Both the position numbers and the translations under genes were made by a program. Positions 44,324 through 54,628 of a DNA stretch of 64,000 bases are shown piece by piece (positions within the stretch are counted from its first letter, which is position 1; the number at the start of each line of letters is the position of its first letter). The stretch comes from Quercus robur. Taxonomy: Eukaryota; Streptophyta; Magnoliopsida; Fagales; Fagaceae. Where the stretch lies: the NCBI RefSeq assembly GCF_932294415.1, contig NC_065535.1, forward strand, positions 81,489,862 to 81,553,861. Direction: 5' to 3'. The notes beneath the pieces are model-generated. The model worked only from the letters and a program-made list of their open reading frames with translations. It made no database searches and was not told where the DNA came from.

Positions 44324-45511
44324 TCATGACAAGGCAATGCCAGAGGAGAAGGCAAATCCAGCCATGTTTGAACCCTTCATCTTGCAATCAGGCAGTGTGA
44401 CCCAAATCCAATGCCTTGTCTGTATATCATATGTTAGCCATATAATGTGCCATAAACCTTCAAAATTTGACATCAAAGCAGCCCTAACTATCCCATCCCT
44501 TTTCTCTAAACAACCCACCATAACCCCATGAGGCTTCTTAATCTGCTCCATTAATTTACTAGGAACTTTTGAAATGTATTGCCAATGCCTACCATTTAAG
44601 CTTAAACCCCAAAGTTCTATGCCAGTCAACATCATTTTACCTACGCCATCAGACGTCACAATCATCATGTGACCATCACCGTACACGTGTAACCGATCAA
44701 TAACATTCCCCCAACTAAATCGGACGGTCAATTGTCCACCATCGTTACCTCCACCGCCAAATCGTGGCCGTAGAATCAATGGTGTAGTAACATCACCATG
44801 AGACTTCACTACAATTAAAACACTTTCACTTCTTCCATTAATCACACTAAGATAAATATTCTCACTCTCTCTTTCACTAAGACATGCCAAATTTGCAACA
44901 TTTTCTTTAGCTTCCATAGACTCCCACTTCTGACTTTCTGAGTCATACACAAACAAAATGGGCCGGTTTTCCACTAGCTCCACAAACAAAAACCGGAAAT
45001 GATCCAACCCGGGTGGCCCAGCCACTAATTTCATTCCGGATCTTCTCCAAGATGATGTGCCTCGTGGACCCAATGGACTTGGAGGGATCTTTTTAACGGT
45101 CTGAGTGACCAAATTAACGAAAATAACTACCTTCTTAGTATTAGAGACAAAAAGGAAAAAATTACCAGATGCTGTCAAAAAATAGAGATCTTCACCGGGA
45201 GAAATTATGGGTCTCAATGAATTGGCAATTGGAATTTGGAACCAACGCTGAGATTGATCAGTAAAGCCATGAAGTGTCAAATCACGAGGCCATCTCTTCT
45301 TGTACACAAAGAGCCATGTGCTAGACCTTGATCTTATATTGCATGCTCGAATGAAATCTTGGTCAGAGATAATGTGAGAAAAGGATTTGCTGACTAATTT
45401 TAATCGAATGATTTCGGGTAAAACTAGATAGAGCAAGATGTTTTGTATGAGTTCGGATGGGAGGAGGCAAAAACCAATGGCACTCGTCGTTGAATTCCGA
45501 TGATTATTCAT
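44324..45511 (-). CDS. F-box protein, substrate unknown
   Basis: Intronless, 395 residues. An N-terminal F-box at about residues 16-56 (LLPSELIQNILLYLVLPEII, then LKLVSKSFSHII) would bind SKP1 and place it in an SCF ubiquitin ligase. The remainder has repeated aromatic/hydrophobic strands (WFQIPI, LYFLTASGNFFLF, FVYDSESQKWESM, LWGLSLNGRHWQYIS), consistent with a beta-propeller-like or F-box-associated substrate-binding region, though no clear Kelch signature. The ATG is preceded by an A-rich leader (T-rich on the plus strand, 45531-45565). No stop or frameshift. Substrate cannot be told. Confidence 0.88.
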   Translation of the reverse strand: MNNHRNSTTSAIGFCLLPSELIQNILLYLVLPEIIRLKLVSKSFSHIISDQDFIRACNIRSRSSTWLFVYKKRWPRDLTLHGFTDQSQRWFQIPIANSLRPIISPGEDLYFLTASGNFFLFVSNTKKVVIFVNLVTQTVKKIPPSPLGPRGTSSWRRSGMKLVAGPPGLDHFRFLFVELVENRPILFVYDSESQKWESMEAKENVANLACLSERESENIYLSVINGRSESVLIVVKSHGDVTTPLILRPRFGGGGNDGGQLTVRFSWGNVIDRLHVYGDGHMMIVTSDGVGKMMLTGIELWGLSLNGRHWQYISKVPSKLMEQIKKPHGVMVGCLEKRDGIVRAALMSNFEGLWHIIWLTYDIQTRHWIWVTLPDCKMKGSNMAGFAFSSGIALS

Positions 45512-45855
45512 GTTGGGCAGGAGGCAGTTTTGTTTTTTTGTTTTTTGTTTTTTGTTTTTGTTTTGTGCTCAGTTTCTGGCTTGGTGATTTTATACTGGTT
45601 TGAGGTTACTCTCTTTAATTTTTAAAAAGCTTATGAATTATAATGGGCGGAAAATGTTTTGATTATATAATTAAATGACTCATTGTCTAATTGACATAAT
45701 TAAAGTGTAAATGTCCCTACAAAGCATCCGAAGCAAATTGTGAGTAATGGACGGAATGGACGGTGGCATTTGTAGACTTTAGTTGAGGATGAGGGTGATG
45801 ATTTTGACAAGCTACTGTCTCAATGTATGACAATTCAAAAATAAAGCACATAAAG

Positions 45856-46051
45856 TAGTTCAATTGACTCAACTGATAAAGTTTTATTATCGAAATAAGA
45901 AATTTGGAATCCGAACCCCACCTACATAAAAAACTAATTTGTATCTTAAATTCTTAGTTTGATGATAAATAACAATCATTATGGAGTACATGTCATAAGT
46001 TAAATTTCTATCTCTTCTATAATTAAAATTTAAAAAAAAAAAAAATCCAAC
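45856..46051 (+). mobile_element. tRNA-derived SINE, A-tailed
   Basis: Aligns along its length with 12605-12776 (ttgactcaactgataaag, cctacataaaaaac, gtttgatgataaa). It ends in an A-rich tail rather than T. Probable duplication gcacataaag/gcatataaaa (45846-45855, 46052-46061). Confidence 0.7.
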
Positions 46052-46327
46052 GCATATAAAATGACAAAGTTTAACTAATACACGTTCATAATGGCCTAAT
46101 GGGTGTTGATATTCCAAAATTAAAGCAAGGGAGCACTTATTAAGTGTTATCATCTTCAGTTTTGTGAGAGAGATGTTACAAATTGCCAACATAATAATGG
46201 AGAGTCCTAAATTCCGGAAAATTATTTAATGAGACAGTTTTATAAGATATTTCTCTCACAACACGTGGATCTCACATATTGTGAAAAAGAGGTCTCATAA
46301 AACAGTCTAATGAGATACCATCTCTTA

Positions 46328-46519
46328 GTGTGTGTTTAATTTTTGCCAACTTATTTTACTATTTAGCTTATTTTTGTTACTATTCATGGGTCTTATTGCA
46401 CTTTTTTATACTATTCATGGGTCCCACTGTACTATTTCAGCTAACTTTTACCTTTATTTACAGTATTTTCAACAAAAAGTTTTCAATTTCAGTCAAATAA
46501 GCGGATTCTAAACAGACCC
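46328..46519. mobile_element. MITE with TTA flanks, copy 1
   Basis: Termini GTGTGTGTTTA and GGGTCTGTTTA, interior with actattcatgggtcccac. TTA on both sides (46325-46327, 46520-46522). Confidence 0.5.
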
Positions 46520-46639
46520 TTAAACTTTTAATATTGATATTTAACCATGATGATATAGTTGATTAATGTTGAGATGTAAAGCATCAAAAGTATGCTTAAT
46601 TGTCTTTGCTATGAGCATCCTTCTCTAATCAACAACTTA

Positions 46640-46819
46640 GCGTGCTTTTGGATTGCGTCTTGAAGAAAAGATTTTTGCGTTTTGCTAAAAATTTGGTGGG
46701 TCCCATGTTACTGTCCATATACTTTTTGGTATTATTTCAACTAATTTTTACTTTTATCTACCATACTTTCAGCAATTAGTCTTCAATTTCAGCAAAATAA
46801 GCGGTATCTAAACACACCC
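46640..46819. mobile_element. MITE of the same family, copy 2
   Basis: Right arm caatttcagcaaaataagcg followed by gtatctaaacacaccc matches copy 1. The left end begins GCGTGCTTTTGGATTGCG. No clear duplication. Confidence 0.45.
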
Positions 46820-47100
46820 TAAATGAGCATAAAAAAATAACAACCTCCAAAAATATATGCATTGTCAGACTCATATACCAAAGCCACCTATACAATCAAA
46901 GCAAGTATTTATAAATTCTGGTCACCAAGGAGCAAAAAATTACAGATCCATGGATTTAACTATGAAGAACAGCCGAGAAAAGCCAGGAAATATTGCTAAA
47001 CCACATTACTCATGTCGTGTGTCAGTCTATCGCTTTGTGCAAAATGGATTTAACATTAACATCTCTTTTTCTACCCCAACACCCACGTCTACGCTACATT

Positions 47101-47850
47101 GGGCCGGCCTAGGCTAGGCCATTTAGGACTTTGCCTAAAAGGCCCCTAACATAGAAAGGGCCCTAAATATGGGGGCAGTAAGGGTTTTTTATTTTTTATT
47201 TTTTTAATAATAAATTAAAAAAAATGTGAGTTATCTGTATATTTTCACTTTTTTTACCCACACTTAAAAAAGCCTAAAAACTATTAGAATTATGATAGTA
47301 TATTACAAGTTTTATTACATAAGTTTTATAAATTAATATGTCACCTATTATAAGAAATAATTCAATACTCAGTTATTCTTTTTTGAAGTGCCATCTCATT
47401 GCCATATTAATTCGTAAGCTATTTTCAGTAAAATTTGTAATAACTTTAGCATTTTTTCAAAAAAAATATAATTAATAGAAATACAATCCAATCGTCATTA
47501 AAAGTGAATGAAAAATGCTAAAGCTAATACAAATTTTAAGACAAAAAACTTACAAATTGATGTGGCAGGAATATGATTGGTGTCGCTTAAACAATATAAT
47601 AAATGAATTTTTGAATACATTTTATTTATTTATTGGTAACACAATAGTTTGTAAAACCCATACAGTAAGTATTACTAACTAGCTCACTCTAGGGAATTAG
47701 TCATATTAATAATTAAGAATTAATAATAGACTTGAAATAAAAAATTATAATATAAAAAATAAACAAATATTATTTAAGTGATATTTAGATTTTAAAAGCC
47801 ACCTTTAAAATTTTCACCTTAAGTCTCAAACTATCTTGGGCCGGCCTTAG
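47101..47850. mobile_element. Insertion with GGGCCGGCC ends, unclassified
   Basis: In the partner at 60440-61250, ctacgctacattg runs straight into cacacacattt. Here 750 bp bounded by gggccggcct and gggccggccttag separate the two. The boundaries come from this empty-site comparison. Superfamily uncertain; no coding capacity. Confidence 0.55.
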
Positions 47851-48018
47851 CACATATTTTATTTTGGCCCTCAAAATTGTGATACAATTACCAAGTTTAA
47901 CTAAATATTTTTTTCCAACTAAGAAATTTATTATTTTTTAATAAAAAAGTTTAAAAACTTAATAAATCAGTAAAATTTTATTTTAGTCTTTACTTGAAAA
48001 GTAGAACGCACCCCTTAT

Positions 48019-48328
48019 CGTGCATTTGGCTTATTTCTAGTAACTTATTTGCATATTATTTATCAAAAAAGATAGTTTTTAATAAGTTTTATGTTAAAGT
48101 GTAACAAAAGGCTAAAAGCTAGCTTATTTTAAAAATGAAAAAAAATTATGGGGTTTGGTCAGTGGTAACTACCCTGTTTTTTTTCTTCTTTGTTTTTTTT
48201 TGAAATTCAATATACGTCTATTTTTTCTGTCAAAAAAAATGAAAAAAATTAAAAGTTTTTTTTTATTAAAAAAAAAAAAAAAACTTAAGACAAAAAGCAA
48301 AAGGCAAAAAATTATAGCCAAACCCACT
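48019..48328. mobile_element. Insertion with tttggctta ends, MITE-like
   Basis: Starts gtgcatttggcttatttc and ends with tagccaaacccacttg (inverted similarity). It is absent from the paralogous segment, where aaaacactccttag joins directly to tgtgtgcacaagg. Interior is A/T homopolymer-rich. Confidence 0.5.
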
Positions 48329-49614
48329 TGTGTGTGCACAAGGTACATTTTTAGCTTATTAATCTTTACTTGAAAGTAGAATGTGTCCCTTGGAGTGTAC
48401 ACAAGGTAGATCAATTGATATTCCATAAATAGATAATATAATATTATGTATTGAGAGTTCAAAAGAATGAAATACAATATAATAGAAATAATATGGACTA
48501 TTTTTTTTTTTAAAGAATATGTACTATTTTCTCTAATGTGTTTGGGGAGGAACTTTGTTTGAGAGAGAGAGAGAGAGAGAAAAACATAGGATGTTTATAA
48601 AAGAAATATATAAAATTATTTTTATAATTTTTACTCTTTATTTATCTTTTTTAAAGAAATAGAAATAAAATTAAAGACAAAATTTAGTTGCAAAATTAGT
48701 TGTAGTTACAAGCTACAACTTTACTCAATATTTTTTTTATTGGAAGTAAATTTTGACAAATTCATCACTGAATTACATCTTCTTCTTACATCCTCCATGC
48801 TTGCAAAATTTTTAGAAAATTAAAAATCAATAGTTATGTCATCAATAAATTGTTTAAATTATAAGTTTTTGTAGTTTAAAATTATGCATAAAATATAAGT
48901 TTATAGATCATAGAGTAAATAATATCCGATTGACCCAAAATTTGACATATGTATTATGAGCGTAAAGAACGTGCAATTCAACGGTTAGATTTTCAAAATA
49001 CATAGTAATATTTATTTTATTGAATAAAGTTATAATCTTAGACTACAACCAATTTTGTAACTAAATTTTATCTTAAAATTAATATTTTGTCAATAGTTTC
49101 AAATATCCAAGTGTTATTCACTAGGGAACTTCCTCATCATTAAAAGGGAGGAAAAACTGAATAATTATAAGTTTTGCTTGCCATCTCAAAGTGCGTAATT
49201 AATATGCAATGTACTCAGTGGCAGTGCCACATTGAAGACGGTAATTCAAATGGCCTAAAGAAAAAGAAAAAACTATATATAATATTTTTAAAATTTTTTG
49301 CTTTGACCCCCTAAAATAAACTTTTGAACACTCTAACCTTAAACAATAATGAACAAAAAAAAAAGACTGAACAAGAAATTGAAAGATGCATAGCTGTACG
49401 ATAAGTGGAGGAAAAGAAGAAGATGAGGAAAGAATACACAATGAGGACCGAGGAGTGTAAAATAGTTGGAAATGAGTTTTGAAATTAGATGAGAAATGAA
49501 AATATTGAAACTAGATAAGTTATATTAGAAATACACATGGGTGGGTGTAGGAATAGGAAATGTGAGTGGAGAAGATTATGCTCAAAAGATTTCTTACCAA
49601 TATTGAACCCGAAG

Positions 49615-50167
49615 GGTCCGTTTGAGAGTTCATAAGGGAATGAAATGATTATAAGGGAATGAAAATGAATGGAATATGTTTAAGTAAGGGAAAAGAATGG
49701 AAAAAAAAATGGAATGGAATGGAATTAAGTAACCTTGATTGGATATTTTAAAATAAAGGAATGGAAATGAATGAAAATGAATGGAATGTAAGTAATTTTA
49801 TTTGAGAGCAACATGGAAGGAATGAAATAGAATCATTTTATGACAATATTACTATTAGACCTCCTATTTTAAAATAAATGATTGAATATATAGGGGTATT
49901 TTGGGAGTTTTAGTAAAAAAATTATTAAATCTAATTTTATTCACTCCCATTTCTTCCAATTTCAGGGGGAATTAAAATTTGAGATTTTAAGGGAATAGAG
50001 AGGAATGAGTATTCCCTCCTACCTATTTCATCCCCTCACACTTAAACTCGCAAATAAGGGAATGGACCTTCCATTCTCTCCATTAAAACTCCCAAACAAG
50101 AGGAGGGAAGAATATTCTAAAAATATTCATTTTATTCCATTTCATTCCCTCCTTCCAAACGAAGCCT
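49615..50167. mobile_element. Non-autonomous DNA element rich in GGAATG
   Basis: Inverted termini gggtccgtttgagag and aggcttcgtttggaagg, with repeated ggaatgaaatg/ggaatgg on one arm and the complement on the other. No clear target duplication. No gene. Confidence 0.5.
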
Positions 50168-50175
50168 AAATAAAT

Positions 50176-50980
50176 TGTATGGGTATTAGGCCTAGTAGAA
50201 TGTATTGGGCCGGGGGCCCAGTCCGAGGACACTTCATAAGTCCGAGGATGTATAGACATGAGATAGAGATCAGCACTGATAAATAAAGGAAGAGATTTAG
50301 GCATTATGTTATAGGGAAGTAATCCAAGGATGAATGCTTCCTCGGCTAGGCAAAGCCGAGGCCAGAAGATGCGGTTTGACATCAAAAGCAATATTCCGGA
50401 CAATTCCACTAATGGAGGATAAGTATCTAAAGGGAACAAGACAAAAGGAGACCATGAAATATCTAAAGGAAAAGCTGATACTATTACATTAAATGCTTTA
50501 TAGCTAATTCTCTAAACGCATTAATGAAGAAATGTTACCTGAACAGTATCTTTCAGCCTTACAGCTACTCCTCAAATACTTCAAAATGGTGCTAATGAGA
50601 CAATGATCAATATCAGCAATCTAGTCTACACATGGAGGGTAAAGATGAAAAGATGAAGATAGTATAAAATAGAAAGGAGATCCTGAAGGGAAGGGATCGA
50701 GAAATTGAGAGAAAAACACTGTAGTAATCAAGAACTGAACTTGTAATCAAACTTGATAATCAATATATAAGAACTGATCTCCTCGGACTGTACCAAGAAC
50801 GATTTTCTTTAGATTAAATCAATCTACTTACATTTTCTTGTCATCTGAATCCACTTTACTTGTTGTCTAACTCACTAAAGTCCGGTTTTCCAACCCACTT
50901 TCTACAAATTCATTGTATTTGGCTTTTTGGGCCTAAGTTCATGTATCCTTTGGGTTAGGAACCCAAATCTGGTCCTTACA
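50176..50980 (+). mobile_element. Solo LTR of a third family (805 bp)
   Basis: Starts tgtatgggtattaggcc, ends ggtccttaca, with near-identical 5-bp flanks taaat/taaac (50171-50175, 50981-50985). Contains a cctcggc...gccgagg stem and a TATA-like agtataaaatag (about 50659-50670). It abuts the right end of the preceding DNA element. Confidence 0.75.
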
Positions 50981-50985
50981 TAAAC

Positions 50986-51757
50986 CATACTTGAGTTTTT
51001 TTATAAATAAATTTTATTTTATCTGGAATTTTCTTAAAAACACTGTATAAGTCTATAATTAAGTCATTAAGTTTACTATTATTTAGCTTAATAAGAATAA
51101 ATTGTAATTTTTTTTAAGAAAGGTAAGCAAATTTTGATCCGGTTAATTTGCTTATAATTTGTTATTTATAAGTTAGATGTCGACCAGACACTAACTCTTT
51201 ATTTGTTACACTATACGAGGCAATGGTAGTGGGGCATGGACAATAGGAAGTGAAGAAAAAAATTATTTTTAATTGAATTGTTGAGTTGAATTCTTAGTAG
51301 TCTAATGCTATAGACACAACAAAAATTCTTTTTAATAATTAATGCTACATACAACAACAACAACAACAATAATAATAATAGTTAAAATAATTACAAAGAT
51401 AAATAAGATGTTAAAGTTGACATTTAAAATAATTTTTTGAGGGCCACAACAACTGATTTTACCTTTGTCATTTTGATCTTCAGCTAGAATATGGTATAAT
51501 GGTATGATAATTAATTATTGGCACTTAGTCCAAATCTAAACCCTATGGGAGTGGTGCCAAGTCAAGTCACAATTACAGACTCCTCAAACTCATTATGAAA
51601 ATTAACGAGCACGAACAAAGATTGAGTTTATTACAATACTGATTCATCAAAAAGGAGAAATTGAGTTTAGTTTTTCTCCGTATATCTTGAAGGAGCCCTG
51701 TCAATCTTCGAGCAATTTAAGTCCTACTAGCCTCATCATACACTTCGTGCATGCAAT
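50986..51757. other. AT-rich intergenic DNA, no gene seen
   Basis: CAA/AAT microsatellite (about 51353-51380) in AT-rich DNA. Confidence 0.5.
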
Positions 51758-52056
51758 GAACACTCTTTTTTAATTCATCCCAATTTGAAGTTTACACATT
51801 TGCCTACCAATATTATGCATTTAGAAATTAGAACTACTACTTTAGCAAAAGAAGAATGACCTACCCAAACTCATTCGGAACCAAACGGCATCCAATTTTC
51901 CAATTTTTTTGCTGTGTGCTAGTGTCATTAAAAAATTTTATAGAATAAAAGAAAAGGAGAATATATATTGGTGTAGTTCTATAATATTGGTAGGCAAACG
52001 TGTAAACTTCAAATTGGGATGAATTAAAAAAGAGTGTTCATATTGGTGTAGTTCTA
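51758..52056. repeat. Inverted duplication with flanking 17-bp direct repeats
   Basis: The 58-bp sequence at 51758-51815 reappears as its reverse complement at 51982-52039 with one mismatch. That inverted copy lies exactly between two identical 17-bp direct repeats atattggtgtagttcta (51965-51981 and 52040-52056). It looks like a copy templated from nearby DNA and inserted at a staggered break. Confidence 0.9.
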
Positions 52057-52567
52057 AATTGTTGTAACTATTTGTTAGTGGATAATTTTTTTTTTTTTTT
52101 TTTGAATGGTTTAATTGATAAGTTTTAGTTGAATATAACCACTTGATAGTGGATTTGGATGAGGATCATTATTTGAATTGAAAATTGAAACATTAGATGT
52201 TTAATTTCTGGATAAGGGATTTTTAAAATTAGTAATTTTATTTATCAAACTCGATTATTTAAACTTTCCCAACAAGTAAATTTGGGAGTTTTTTGGGACA
52301 TGAAAGTCTTAAGAGCCCACGGTTTGGAAGCTGCTTAAATAGTAGTATAGAATATAGATTAACAAGACAGAAAAAATGATTTTAAATAGAGAGTTGCATT
52401 TTGTTCAAATTGACACTAACGAATTACAAATTTAAAAATAAGACTAGCACAGCTATATAATTTGAGGGTTTTTTTTTTTTTTTTGGAAAACTTATTCATA
52501 TATGAAAAATTAATTTTTAATTAATGGACATAAATTTTCTTTTTGGTCGACTTTTGCTTATGAGAGG

Positions 52568-53013
52568 GTTTTTTTTTTTTAATAAATAAAAAGATCGTAA
52601 CTTTATTAAGATGAAGATAAACACATTACATCTTGAGCCAAAGTCGACTAAATCATAATTGGATTTTCCTCAATCTAAGATACAAAACTAACTATATTCC
52701 TAGTATATTAAGCTAAGATGTGTGTAGGGTGATTGCCTTACTTTCGAATATGAGAGACTTGCACTCTCCTAAAATCTTTTAGCTTAAACTGTATTTCCTC
52801 AATTATATTGCGAATAGTTATTGGTGGTTCACACAATTTATTTACAGCCTCAGCAACAATCAAAATCACACTCAAAGATAACTTCTTGAACCCCCACATC
52901 ACATGCAAAAAGAACCCCTTCCTCCAAAGCTTTTGCTTCAATTTCCAATGGCCCTTGCGGGTATGGCATATTTTTACTTAGCTTTACCTCGACTCTTCCA
53001 GCAAAATCACGGA
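52568..53013 (-). mobile_element. 5'-truncated LINE with RNase H remnant
   Basis: Minus-strand insertion ending in an A tail (plus-strand T run 52568-52580) and flanked by ttatgagagg (52558-52567, 53014-53023). The coding remnant reads, with a frameshift, PLEIEAKALEEGVLFACD, then IVAEAVNKLCEPP and IIEEIQFKLKDFRRVQVSHI. These are hallmarks of the plant retroelement RNase H (RVT_3) domain near the ORF2 C-terminus. About 0.45 kb; typical of incomplete reverse transcription. Confidence 0.7.
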
Positions 53014-53660
53014 TTATGAGAGGTTTAAGTTAGAGAAAAGTCTTTTGATATTCTAACATGAACACCGATCTTCTTTTTGGCTCTTGATTAGCTTTGATAT
53101 AGAACTCCTTATAACCAAAAATGCTTCTGGCAATTGAACATTCATCATAAAAAAGAAAATTTTAAGAAAAGAAGGGTACAACATCATTTCACTCTTTAGT
53201 TAACTCTTTCTCTAACTAGTCCAATGGTCAGAAAAAGGTGCTGACCTTGGATTTATATAGGACCAAAGGTATATTTTCATATGCTTCTTATGCAACATTG
53301 AGTTGTAATATGTTATTCATTAAGACATGGTATGTTGAAAATTTCATGGCTAACAACTAATAACTTTGTTGTTCCTATTAACTCTCCATATTTGCAAAGA
53401 TATCTTAAGATCACCTACTAAAATCAGCCTGAACTGGTAATCTTGCATGATTTATTTTTCAATTGCACACCAAGGTCTCCTTCTTAAGCTTACGCAAGAG
53501 AAAAGCAATTACAATTATAAGATAAGGAAGAAAATTTGAAGTGCTCTCTAGCAACCAAATCTTGACTATTCACACGCAAAAGGTTTTCAATCAAGTGCTC
53601 CACAATTTGTTGGGTTTTTTTGTAACGAGAAACGAAGGAAATTAATTTTGAACCTAACAA
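53014..53660. repeat. Paralogous segment Y' (partner at 58824-59650)
   Basis: Long same-strand homology to 58824-59650: ccttataaccaaaaatgctt, aagaagggtacaacatcatt, agtccaatggtcagaaaa, ttcattaagacatggtatg, acaccaaggt and ccttcttaagcttacgcaag. The partner carries an extra insertion near 58970-59262. No coding frame recognised. Confidence 0.8.
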
Positions 53661-54628
53661 TTGAAAGCAAATCAGCCCTAAGAACACCAAATCATGAACC
53701 AGAAAATGTGATTTTCTTTTGCTATCTCATTTTCCTATTAATTTCTCTAAACTAAACAGGAAACCAAAACCCTGAAACCAAAACCCTAAAACCAACACAA
53801 ATACCCAATAAAAGAGAAAGAGGAAAAAAAAAATGTAAAACCCTCAGCTAACTTAGCAATTTTAAACAGACTGGAGTCTTTTAATGAAATTGTAAACAAA
53901 TAACGTGATCTACTATAAAAACTATATAATTTCTCGTGAAAAAGAAATCTTAGGACTTGTGGTGGACATTATTGATGATGGTAACGTTGGTGGTGTTTAG
54001 TTTTAGATGGTTGGGTTTGCATGGTATATTGAAGATTTCTTTAATTTTTTTTTTAAGCTTAATTATGTCAGTACACTTGTCATCCATGTGGCATAAAAAT
54101 AAAATTTTAATTTTGGTTATTAGCCACATTCACATTTTTCATCCATCACTTAACGGCATAGATTATTTTGACATAATACCAAAAAGTTAGGAATTAAACT
54201 GACACAAATGAAACATTAAAGACCAAATTAACTCATAGTATAAAAGTTAGAGACTAAATACATAATTTGCCCTACAAATTTTTAAAGTTTGAATCTTGCA
54301 TACACCAAAAACTAATTAATATCTTTATTGAAAATAAACAACAACCAATTTCTAAAGAAAATTTTCAATAAATTTTAAAATAATATGGAAAACGTTAGTT
54401 ATTGGAAAATTTTAAAAAATAATAATAATAATGTTAGCAATAAGCCTAAACGATAACTAGTAAAAATTGGCTACATAAACCATTTGTAAAAATATTATAA
54501 AATAATTTGTCACAATTACCCACGCTTATAAAATTTGGGAAATTCATGATTTAATTTGTTGTTTTATCTTCTTTCTCGGCAAAACCTCTATTTTCTTACG
54601 TCTCTCTCTGTGTCTGGCGAAGAAGAAA

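Larger units (their letters stand above)
46970..49170. repeat. Paralogous segment X' (partner at 60440-61250)
   Basis: Same-strand homology to 60440-61250 in blocks: ctacgctacattg, the tacttgaaaagtagaa block, gtgtgcacaaggtaca, the gatcaattgat block and tttcaaatatccaa. The X' copy is longer because of insertions at 47101-47850 and about 48019-48328. No gene in it. Confidence 0.65.

Noticed and set aside
53760-53800. Telomere-like aaaccctaaaacc repeats
   Set aside because: Only a few irregular units; not a telomeric array.
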